Shown here piece by piece: positions 57,776-64,000 of a stretch of 64,000 nucleotides of DNA. Position numbers and translations under genes: made by a program. The stretch is from positions 161,304 to 225,303 of the forward strand of contig JAWKHS010000011.1 of assembly GCA_041394705.1 (NCBI GenBank), in the 5' to 3' direction. The DNA is from Vicinamibacterales bacterium. Lineage in GTDB: Bacteria > Acidobacteriota > Vicinamibacteria > Vicinamibacterales > UBA2999. Numbering within the stretch: position 1 is the stretch's first letter; each line of letters opens with the position of its first letter. Under the pieces are notes generated by a model. It searched no databases. It worked only from the letters and a program-made list of their open reading frames with translations, and was not told where the DNA came from.

Positions 57776-59095
57776 TCAGCGGGCGAGGTCGCTGCGGTAG
57801 ACGACGCCGCCCTTCATCACGAGCCGGATCGAACGGAGCGCACGGATGTCGGCCGTCGGGTCCGCGTCGGTCACGACGAGGTCGGCGAGCTTGCCGGGCT
57901 CGATGCTGCCGAGGCGATCCTCCGCGCCCAGCATCGTCGCGGCGTCGATGGTCGCCGAGCGGAGCGCCTGCAGCGGCGTCATCCCGGCCTGCACGTAGTA
58001 CTGCGCCTCGCGCACCGTCGCCGTCGTGCCGTCGTTCGGCTCGAACGGGAACTGGTCGGTGCCGAGCGCGATGCGCACCTTGTGGCGGATGGCGCTCTGC
58101 AGCATCCGGAAGTGCGCCTCGCCCACCGACGCCACGCGCGCGAGATACCAGTCGGGCGAGCCGATCTTCCTGAAGAACTCCATCACCGTGGGCTGGGCCA
58201 CGACGATCGTGGGCACGAGCCATACGCCCTTCGCCGCCATCCGCGCGAGGACCTCGTCGGTGAGGAAGTAGCCGTGCTCCACGCCGTCGAGGCCGGCCTC
58301 GATGGCCTCGAGCGTCGCGCCCGGCGATCCCGAGTGCGCCGTCACCTTCAGCCCGTGGCGGTGCGCCATGTCCGTCACGGCGGCCACCTCGTCCCTCGTC
58401 ATGTGCGAGGCCGCGATGTCGCCGTGCGTGTCGGCGATGCCGCCCGAGATGGCGATCTTGATCCACTCGGCGCCGTCGAAGGCCCGCTGGCGGACGGCGC
58501 GGCGGAACGCCTCGGGCGAATCGAGGCCTTCGTCGCCGGGGCTCCAGCCATGGCCGCCGGTGACGTTCAGCGTCGCCCCCGCCGTGAACATCCGCGGGCC
58601 CACGGCCTCGCCGCGCTCGATGGCCCGGCGGAGCGCGAAGTCCGCGCCCTTGGCCTCGCCCGTGGAGCGCGTGGTGGTGACGCCGCTCAGGAGCGACTGC
58701 CTGGCGTTGCTGGCCATGCGGAGGGCCAGCGCGGCGTCTGTCTCGTTGGCGAGCGCGTCGCCCTGCGCGCCTGGCAGGACGAGCCCGTAGTGCGTGTGCA
58801 TGTTCATCAGGCCGGGCACGATCCACGTGCCGGCCGCGCGGATCACCTCGGCGCCAGCGGGGACGGGCGTCGAGGCTGCCGGTCCGACGGCGGCGAGTCG
58901 CTCGCCCTCGATGACCACGACGGCATTCGGGATCGCCGGCCCCCCGGTGACGTTCACGACCGTGGCACCCACGATCGCCACCGGCGCCCGCGGGGCGGGG
59001 ACACCGGGCTGCGCAGGGGCCGCCGCGATCGCCACGACGGCCGCCCGCCACGAAAGCCATGCCGCGATCGCCACGACACCGAGCACTGCGCGCAT
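57776..59095 (-). CDS. Exported amidohydrolase family protein
   Basis: A 439-residue metal-dependent amidohydrolase with a signal peptide (about 1-24). Metal and active-site motifs: NMHTHYG (two His), WIKIAISGGI (the Lys position), VTAHSGSPG and GVEHGYFL (His), and LGTDQFPFE (Asp). The ends form the usual composite beta domain (VAIVGATVVNVTGG, LGSIEPGKLADLVVTDADP). Related enzymes cleave peptides (prolidase-like) or cyclic amides. GAGGAGG overlapping the preceding stop, six bases before the ATG at 59095, fixes the start. It is third in an operon with TIGR04076 and aldo/keto reductase genes. Confidence 0.9.
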   Translation of the reverse strand: MRAVLGVVAIAAWLSWRAAVVAIAAAPAQPGVPAPRAPVAIVGATVVNVTGGPAIPNAVVVIEGERLAAVGPAASTPVPAGAEVIRAAGTWIVPGLMNMHTHYGLVLPGAQGDALANETDAALALRMASNARQSLLSGVTTTRSTGEAKGADFALRRAIERGEAVGPRMFTAGATLNVTGGHGWSPGDEGLDSPEAFRRAVRQRAFDGAEWIKIAISGGIADTHGDIAASHMTRDEVAAVTDMAHRHGLKVTAHSGSPGATLEAIEAGLDGVEHGYFLTDEVLARMAAKGVWLVPTIVVAQPTVMEFFRKIGSPDWYLARVASVGEAHFRMLQSAIRHKVRIALGTDQFPFEPNDGTTATVREAQYYVQAGMTPLQALRSATIDAATMLGAEDRLGSIEPGKLADLVVTDADPTADIRALRSIRLVMKGGVVYRSDLAR

Positions 59096-59106
59096 GCGCG
59101 ACCTCC

Positions 59107-60147
59107 TCACGAGCCCGACTGGTTGAGCTCGTACTTCATGATGCCGGCGTGCCGGCCACCCTTCTCCCGTTCGAGCGCGTAGACCTCGCCAGCGGGCCCA
59201 CGCCGCCGCGCCAGAACGGCGTCGAGGTCGGCGCGGTCCTCGTCGGTCAGCGCCAGCGTCGCCGCCTGGAGCGTGGACGCCAGGTGCCGCGCGCTGGTCG
59301 CGCCCACGATCGCGGCGGCCACCTGCGGGCGGTCGAGCACGAAGCGGATCGCGACGGCGCCCGGGCTGACGGCATGCCGCCTCGCCACGCGGTCCACCGC
59401 CTCGAGGAGCGCCTGGAACAGGACCCAGCCGCCGAACTCCTCGACGATCAGGTGGTACTTCGTGAGCGACCGGTTCTCGTGGGGGAACGGCGGTTCGGCC
59501 GCGTCGAGCCAGCGCTCGCCGATGAATCCCCCGGCCAGGGCGCCGTAGCAGAGCAGGGCGATGCCGCGTGCCGCGCAGACGGACGTCATCGACGCCTCGG
59601 GCCGGGCGTCGAGCAGCGAGTACTGCACCTGGTGGCTGGCGACCGGCACGCCGGCGTCCGCCAGCTCGGCGACACGCGCCGCGTCGAAGTTCGTGAGCCC
59701 GACGAGGCGGATCTTGCCGTGCTCGCGCAGCCGGGCCAGCTCGAGGGCGACGTCCACGTATCGAGGGACGTCGTAGTCCCACCAGTGGAACTGGACCAGG
59801 TCCAGCCGCTCGACGCCGAGCCGCGCGAGAGAGCGATCCACGGCGCGGACCACGTCGTCACGGCCGGTCGTGGCCAGCGCGCTCCGGTCGGGCACGAACT
59901 TCGTGTGCACCTGGACGGGCGTCGCGCTCGCCGGACGCCCGGCCAGGAAGCGGCCGATCAGGACCTCGACGCCCGTGTAGATGTCCGCGCAGTCGAACGT
60001 GGTGATGCCGGCCTCGACGAACCGGGCCATGTCGTCGAGAGCCGTGCCCGCGTCCACCGACCCGTGGCCGCCTGCCAGTTGCCAGCCGCCCTTGATGATC
60101 CGCGACACCGTGTAGCCGGGCGCCAGTTCGACGCGCGGGACACTCAT
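59107..60147 (-). CDS. Aldo/keto reductase
   Basis: A 346-residue NADPH-dependent oxidoreductase. The catalytic tetrad is apparent: Asp and Tyr in FDCADIYTGVE, Lys in VHTKFVPD and His in VQFHWWDYD. The cofactor end has AIRFVLDRPQVAAAIVGATSARHL. It is cytoplasmic, with substrate unknown. Its ATG overlaps the TGA of the TIGR04076 gene (ATGA), which gives translational coupling and explains the missing ribosome site. The amidohydrolase gene follows after 11 bp. Confidence 0.92.
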   Translation of the reverse strand: MSVPRVELAPGYTVSRIIKGGWQLAGGHGSVDAGTALDDMARFVEAGITTFDCADIYTGVEVLIGRFLAGRPASATPVQVHTKFVPDRSALATTGRDDVVRAVDRSLARLGVERLDLVQFHWWDYDVPRYVDVALELARLREHGKIRLVGLTNFDAARVAELADAGVPVASHQVQYSLLDARPEASMTSVCAARGIALLCYGALAGGFIGERWLDAAEPPFPHENRSLTKYHLIVEEFGGWVLFQALLEAVDRVARRHAVSPGAVAIRFVLDRPQVAAAIVGATSARHLASTLQAATLALTDEDRADLDAVLARRRGPAGEVYALEREKGGRHAGIMKYELNQSGS

Positions 60148-60542
60148 CGCGTGCGCGGCCGGCGCCGGGCGGGCCGGACCTGGCGACGCCTGGCCGTCCG
60201 TGGCAGCGGGACGGCCGTCACCTCGCCGTGCCGGAAGGTGGACGAGCCGGTCCGCGTGATTCGGAAACGTCCGCCGCAATTCGGATCGGGGCACGCGATC
60301 TCGGCGTCGGTCGTCATCCAGTCGTGCGGGTGCGTGACGCGCTGCTTGGCTGGCAGGAGCGGGAGCAGCGCGGCGAGCGGATAGATCGGGAACGTCTGTC
60401 CGGGCGGCAGCGACAGGTTCTCGCCCTTCAGCTCGAAGTAGCTGCCGGCGGCGTGGTTGCAGACCATGGGCCGCTCGGTGGCCACGACCTCCACCCGCAG
60501 GTCGTACAGCACGAACGAGTCGTCGCGTGGCGGTCGTCGCAT
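60144..60542 (-). CDS. TIGR04076 family protein
   Basis: A 132-residue protein matching TIGR04076: YDLRVEVVATERPMVCNHAAGSYFELKGENLSLPPGQTFPIYPLAALLPLLPAKQR, THPHDWMTTDAEIACPDPNCGG and FRITRTG. Conserved Cys in VCNH and CPDPNC suggest a metal site. The family is uncharacterised and commonly sits next to aldo/keto reductases, as here (ATGA overlap). The tail after VTAVPL is Arg-rich and probably disordered. GGGAG five bases before the ATG supports the start. Confidence 0.85.
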   Translation of the reverse strand: MRRPPRDDSFVLYDLRVEVVATERPMVCNHAAGSYFELKGENLSLPPGQTFPIYPLAALLPLLPAKQRVTHPHDWMTTDAEIACPDPNCGGRFRITRTGSSTFRHGEVTAVPLPRTARRRQVRPARRRPRTR

Positions 60543-60622
60543 CGGGTCTCCCGGTGTGGGCCGCCAGTGTACGCCGCTCGGCGCGGAGCGTCGAGCGCGA
60601 CGGACGGCCCGGCACTTCGGCG

Positions 60623-60628
60623 GATAAT
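60623..60628 (+). promoter_or_regulatory. Candidate -10 box of the antiporter gene
   Basis: GATAAT overlaps an ATG at 60627 that would otherwise be the longest-frame start. If the box is used, that ATG is not transcribed, and the ATG at 60663 becomes the start with a leader of about 28 nt. Confidence 0.4.
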
Positions 60629-60662
60629 GCGGCTCGCGCTCCGCCTGCCGCGCCACCACTCG

Positions 60663-62066
60663 ATGCCCTCCCCCGCGCCTGCTTCCTCCCCGCCGCTCGC
60701 CTTCCACGGCGGGACGCCCGGCGCCCTGGCGCCGTTCGTGCTGTTCCTCGCGGGCGTGGCGTGGCTGGCGCTGGCGGGCGCGCCCGACGAGCACGGCTTC
60801 TGGCCGATCCTCGTGGCGGCGCTCATCGCGGGGCTCCTGCTGGCCCGCGATCGCACGGCCTATTGCGAGCGCCTGATTGCGGGCATGAGCCAGCCGATCG
60901 TGATGCTGATGATCATGGCCTGGCTGCTCGCGGGCGTGATCGGCACGGTCATGAGCGCCTCCGGCTTCGTGGACGCGCTGGTGTGGCTTGCACGGCTGGC
61001 GGGCCTGCACGGGGGCGGCTACGTGGCCGCCGCGTTCCTGGCCTGCTGCCTGGTGGCCACGTCCACCGGCACGAGCTTCGGCACCATCCTGGTCTGCGCG
61101 CCCCTGCTGTATCCGGCCGGCGGCGCCGTCTTCGCCAGTCCCGCGATGCTCGCCGGCGCGATCCTGGCCGGCGCGACGTTCGGCGATTCGATCTCGCCCA
61201 TCTCCGACACGACGATCGCGTCCTCTGGCACGCAGGGGGCCGACATCGGCGGGACGGTGAGGAGCCGCTTGAAGTACGTCCTGCCGGCGGCGGTCGTCGC
61301 CCTGATCGTGTTCGTCGTCTCCGGCGGCGCGTCGAGCGCAGGCGCCCTCCCGCCTCCCGATGCCGAGGGCGCCCGCGGCCTGCCGATGCTCATCGTGCCG
61401 GCGCTCGTCATCGGGCTGCTCCTCCGAGGCCGCCACCTCGTCGAAGGGCTGCTCTTCGGCGTCCTGGCCGCCGTCGTCACGGGGGTCGGCCTCGGACTCG
61501 TCCCCTGGTCCCGCGTCATCGCCATCGACGCCGCGAACTTCACCGCGACGGGCCTGGTCATCGACGGCCTCACGCGCGGGCTGGGCGTCTCGGTGTTCAC
61601 CATCCTCCTGACGGGGCTGGTCGCCACGGTGAAGGCCGCCGGCGTGGTCGACCGGCTGGCCGGGACCGAGTCGGCTGGCGCGGTCTCGCCCCGCGCGGCC
61701 GAGGTCCGGATCTTCGGGGCCGTGTCGGCCGCCGTGCTGCTCACGACCCACAGCGTGGTGGCGATCCTCACGGTGGGCGACCTGGCCAGCCGCGTCGGCG
61801 CGGCCGCGGGCCTCACCGCCTACCGCCGGGCGAACGTGCTCGACGTGACGGTCTGCACCTACCCGTTCCTGCTGCCCTATTTCATCCCGCCCATCCTGGC
61901 AGGCGGCGCCACGCGGGCCGGCGAGGCCTTCGGCATGCCACGCGTCTCGCCGTTCGAGGCCGGCCTCCACAACGTGTACTCGTGGGCGCTGCTGGCCGTC
62001 GTCGTCGGCGCCATCGTCACGGGATACGGCCGGGCGGAGGGCAACGGGCGGCCCGTCCGGCGCTGA
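60663..62066 (+). CDS. NhaC-family Na+/H+ antiporter-like membrane protein
   Basis: A 467-residue protein with about eleven hydrophobic helices. The family signature is STGTSFGTILVCAPLLYPAGG followed by GAILAGATFGDSISPISDTTIASS, whose Asp/Ser/Thr cluster forms the ion site in NhaC-type carriers. NhaC proteins exchange Na+ or Li+ for protons; related carriers exchange organic acids (malate/lactate). The ATG at 60663 is preferred over 60627, which lies inside a -10-like box. Its last 50 bases overlap the convergent methyltransferase-like gene. Confidence 0.85.
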   Translation: MPSPAPASSPPLAFHGGTPGALAPFVLFLAGVAWLALAGAPDEHGFWPILVAALIAGLLLARDRTAYCERLIAGMSQPIVMLMIMAWLLAGVIGTVMSASGFVDALVWLARLAGLHGGGYVAAAFLACCLVATSTGTSFGTILVCAPLLYPAGGAVFASPAMLAGAILAGATFGDSISPISDTTIASSGTQGADIGGTVRSRLKYVLPAAVVALIVFVVSGGASSAGALPPPDAEGARGLPMLIVPALVIGLLLRGRHLVEGLLFGVLAAVVTGVGLGLVPWSRVIAIDAANFTATGLVIDGLTRGLGVSVFTILLTGLVATVKAAGVVDRLAGTESAGAVSPRAAEVRIFGAVSAAVLLTTHSVVAILTVGDLASRVGAAAGLTAYRRANVLDVTVCTYPFLLPYFIPPILAGGATRAGEAFGMPRVSPFEAGLHNVYSWALLAVVVGAIVTGYGRAEGNGRPVRR

Positions 62067-62757
62067 CGCCGCTGGTCGCGGACACGGGTCGACGCGACGC
62101 CGGGAGGCCGACGAGCAGCCGATGCTTGGGGGTGATGGCCGCCGGAATGCGCTGGGTCCACACCTGGTAGCCACGAGCCTCGAGGCGGATCGCCCGCATC
62201 GTGTCGATCGCCAGCGCCACGTCCATCCAGCCGCGGAGCGGTCCGGGGTCGCACGTCTCGTCGTCGTGGCAGCAGGGCAGCACGGCCACGGCCGCGCCCG
62301 CCGACGCCGCGGCATCGAGCACCTGGTCCGTCAGCGCCCCGCAGGCGTGGCTCGAGACGACGACATCCGTGCGGTCGAGCGCGACGGACTCGAGCGGCGC
62401 CTCGATCCAGCGCACGCGGCCCGCCAGGCGGGGCCACGAGGTGGTCAGCGCGCGCGCGAGCGCGTCGCTCGACGGGGGCCGCGAGGGATCCACGACGACG
62501 GCGTCCGGCGACGAGTCGTCCAGCAGCAGCATGACGTGCGCCAGCAGGCCGTGCCCGCCGCCGACATCCACCACACGGCCGCCGCGGCGGCGCCGCCGGA
62601 TGCGCCGCGCCACTTCCCAGGCCTCGAAGAGCTCCTTGCGGGGCAGGACGCCCGCGTCGCACACCGCCCGCCCGAGCCGATCGAACAGGCCCTCACCGGG
62701 GAACCGGCCCCGGTCGTGCCGCGTCAGGCGTCCCTTCGATGCCGGGTCGAATGCCAC
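62017..62757 (-). CDS. Methyltransferase-like protein (SAM-binding fold)
   Basis: A 246-residue protein with a Rossmann methyltransferase start: RGGRVVDVGGGHGLLAHVMLLL (motif I), DAVVVDPSRPP (motif II acidic) and DVVVSSHACGALTDQVLDAA (motif IV region). VLPCCHDDETCD adds a Cys-rich segment, common in METTL25/RRNAD1-like relatives. A GTG start at 62757 is used. The C-terminal 25 residues are encoded across the end of the antiporter gene on the opposite strand and look non-conserved, so the original stop may have been lost. The substrate is unknown. Confidence 0.7.
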   Translation of the reverse strand: MAFDPASKGRLTRHDRGRFPGEGLFDRLGRAVCDAGVLPRKELFEAWEVARRIRRRRRGGRVVDVGGGHGLLAHVMLLLDDSSPDAVVVDPSRPPSSDALARALTTSWPRLAGRVRWIEAPLESVALDRTDVVVSSHACGALTDQVLDAAASAGAAVAVLPCCHDDETCDPGPLRGWMDVALAIDTMRAIRLEARGYQVWTQRIPAAITPKHRLLVGLPASRRPVSATSGVSAGRAARCPPPGRIP

Positions 62758-62827
62758 GCGGCGATGGTACCGAATCCGGCGGCGTCGCTCGACCCCGCGC
62801 GGCTCCTTGGGCCGCGGGCGGCCGACG

Positions 62828-63175
62828 TCACCGGGGCAGCTCCCACGCGCTCCCGTTCGCCGCGCGGACCTCGCGCAGCTCGTAGCCGTGCTCGCCCTTC
62901 ACGAAGTCGAGCTTCGACAGGTCGCTCGGGTGGCGCGACTCGTCCGGCGTGGTCAGCACGATCGCGTCCACGTGATGGCTGGCGTCCCGAATCGCGAGCA
63001 TCGAGTACTCGTTGTCGAGCTGCTCGACGGTGTAGGTCCCGGCCGGGAGCCTGATCGACTCGACGGTGAAGGCGAACGGCACGCGCAGCTTGGCGATCGG
63101 CAGGGCATTGGCCGTGCCGGCGCCGAGCAGGGAGCAGGCGCCCACGAGCGCGAGCCCGCTGAACATCTTCTTCAT
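62828..63175 (-). CDS. Small secreted protein of unknown function
   Basis: A 115-residue exported protein: signal peptide 1-24 (ending ANA), then a compact beta domain: IAKLRVPFAFTVESIRLPAGTYTVEQLDNEYSMLAIRD, AIVLTTPDES, LDFVKGEHGYELREVRAANGSAWELP. This pattern (VPFAFTV...LPAGTY) recurs in small secreted proteins of Acidobacteriota without known function. GGGAGG five bases before the ATG fixes the start. It is divergent from the M24 peptidase gene with 156 bp between. Confidence 0.75.
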   Translation of the reverse strand: MKKMFSGLALVGACSLLGAGTANALPIAKLRVPFAFTVESIRLPAGTYTVEQLDNEYSMLAIRDASHHVDAIVLTTPDESRHPSDLSKLDFVKGEHGYELREVRAANGSAWELPR

Positions 63176-63331
63176 GGTGTCCTCCCGAAGCCCGATGGCT
63201 TCTATCAGGTAGGACGGCCCGCCGGCTTGCCAGGACGTGACGGGGACATGACATCGACGACAGCCGCCACGCGCCCGAACGCGTCCGGGCGCCTCTGCTA
63301 CAGTGAGCGCCGCGACGACAGGAGGCAGAGG

Positions 63332-64000
63332 ATGAAGGCGATCGGAGCGATCGTGGCGGGCGTGGCGCTGGTGGTCGTGGCATCCGCCCCGGCCGGCGCG
63401 CAGGAGGCGCGGCGCCGCTGGGAGATGCAGCGGCAGATCCGCCTCGACAAGTTCGAGCAGATCCTGCCCGCCGCCATGAAGGCCGCCGGGATCGACATGT
63501 GGCTCGTGGCGGTGAAGGAGAACCACCGCGATCCGCTCTGGGAGGACCTGGGGCGCGGCTACGTCAGCGGCGTGGGCTACTACGTGTTCTTCCTGCGCGG
63601 CGACCGGGTGGAGCGCCTGGCCCTCGGGCCGGAGGGCTATCTCATCGAGGAGTCCGGCGCCTACGACGCGTTCCTGCCCGCCTCGAAGCTGACCGAAGTG
63701 GTCCGCGAGCGCGATCCGAAGCGGATCGGCGTGAACATGTCGGAGGAGCTCGGGCCGGCCGACGGGCTCACCGTCACGATGCGCGATCACCTGGTGAAGA
63801 CGCTGGGCGCGCCGTACGCCTCGCGCCTCGTGAGCGCGGAACGCCTCGTGTCCGAGTTCCGTTCGCGCCGCGTCGCCTCGGAGATCGTGGCGTTCGGCGA
63901 GGCGTCCGGCATCGCGGTCGGTCTGGCCGAGCGCGCGCTCTCCAACGAGGTCGTGACCCCCGGCAAGACGACGCTCGAGGACGTGGCGTGGTGGCTCCAG
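63332..64000 (+). CDS. M24-family (Xaa-Pro aminopeptidase-like) exported peptidase, 3' end missing
   Basis: The frame is open to the window edge (223 codons visible). After a signal peptide (about 1-24, ending AGAQ), residues 30-170 match the creatinase/prolidase N-terminal domain (FEQILPAAMKAAGIDMWLVAVKE, YVFFLRGDRVERLALGPEGY, RIGVNMSEELGPADGL). Residues 185-223 (LVSEFRSRRVASEIVAFGEASGIAVGLAERAL) enter the pita-bread catalytic domain, whose metal ligands lie beyond the window. AGGAGG precedes the ATG, and a TACAGT box lies at 63299-63304. Confidence 0.82.
   Translation, partial: MKAIGAIVAGVALVVVASAPAGAQEARRRWEMQRQIRLDKFEQILPAAMKAAGIDMWLVAVKENHRDPLWEDLGRGYVSGVGYYVFFLRGDRVERLALGPEGYLIEESGAYDAFLPASKLTEVVRERDPKRIGVNMSEELGPADGLTVTMRDHLVKTLGAPYASRLVSAERLVSEFRSRRVASEIVAFGEASGIAVGLAERALSNEVVTPGKTTLEDVAWWLQ

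Noticed and set aside
1..64000. CRISPR arrays, tRNA/rRNA genes, transposases or phage genes
   Set aside because: No regularly spaced repeats, RNA-gene signatures, transposase or integrase motifs were seen on reading either strand. A dedicated search could still find a diverged tRNA or small RNA.

Overview
The window is about 70% G+C by eye. It encodes several families typical of Acidobacteriota: an 'acidobacterial duplicated orphan permease', a VWFA-related acidobacterial domain protein, a protein kinase fused to a TolB/PD40 propeller, and many exported hydrolases. The best guess is a soil or environmental member of class Vicinamibacteria. No rRNA, tRNA, CRISPR array or phage was seen. Genes are dense and short-spaced. 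Several have a TATAAT/GATAAT-like -10 box only 6-14 nt upstream of the start codon, which implies short-leader or leaderless mRNAs.

Layout. 1-1.2 kb: three tandem small lipoprotein paralogs (the first cut by the window edge), linked by GTGA stop/start overlaps. 1.3-6.7 kb: VWFA protein, a 32-residue membrane protein, a gamma-glutamyltransferase-like enzyme and a permease. 6.8-10.1 kb: secreted FN3 protein, then a periplasmic beta-carbonic anhydrase coupled to an Ala/Pro/His-rich repeat protein. 10.2-14.9 kb: lipoprotein, proline racemase-family enzyme, histone-deacetylase-like hydrolase, ornithine cyclodeaminase-family reductase, a membrane protein and a half-size TauE/SafE transporter. 15-17.9 kb: ASCH protein, frameshifted DHFR-family gene, Tat-exported hydrolase, and an ArsR-SRPBCC pair whose palindromic operator covers the start codon.

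17.9-19.7 kb: a visibly lower-G+C stretch (DHFR-family, N-truncated DinB, HigBA-like toxin-antitoxin) whose genes end in imperfect palindromes resembling integron attC sites. It may be a decayed cassette array without an integrase.

19.7-25.6 kb is the most interesting part. Five co-directional genes encode a cytoplasmic beta-carbonic anhydrase, an unknown protein, a CHASE2 class III adenylate cyclase with the Thr variant linked to bicarbonate-responsive (class IIIb) cyclases, an M48 protease, and a MscS channel fused to a cyclic-nucleotide-binding domain. A hairpin follows the last gene. The inferred logic is CO2/bicarbonate -> cyclase -> cAMP -> gated channel.

25.6-42.4 kb: CBM9-like protein, large membrane patatin, DUF3455 protein, two convergent exported amidases (one with a long extra N-terminal region), an operon of a metalloprotease/beta-propeller/outer-membrane-barrel fusion with a small barrel and a CBS protein, a CueO-like multicopper oxidase, a secreted serine hydrolase and a YdjM-like membrane protein. 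42.5-52 kb: repeat/FN3 secreted protein, cytochrome c-PQQ propeller protein, a lipoprotein related to the one at 10.2 kb, a TPR protein and a Ser/Thr kinase. 52-64 kb: transketolase-like enzyme, DsrE-like/DUF1992/aldose epimerase operon, an overlapping small protein and nucleotidyltransferase pair, TIGR04076/aldo-keto reductase/amidohydrolase operon, NhaC-type antiporter, methyltransferase-like protein, small secreted protein, and the start of an M24 peptidase.
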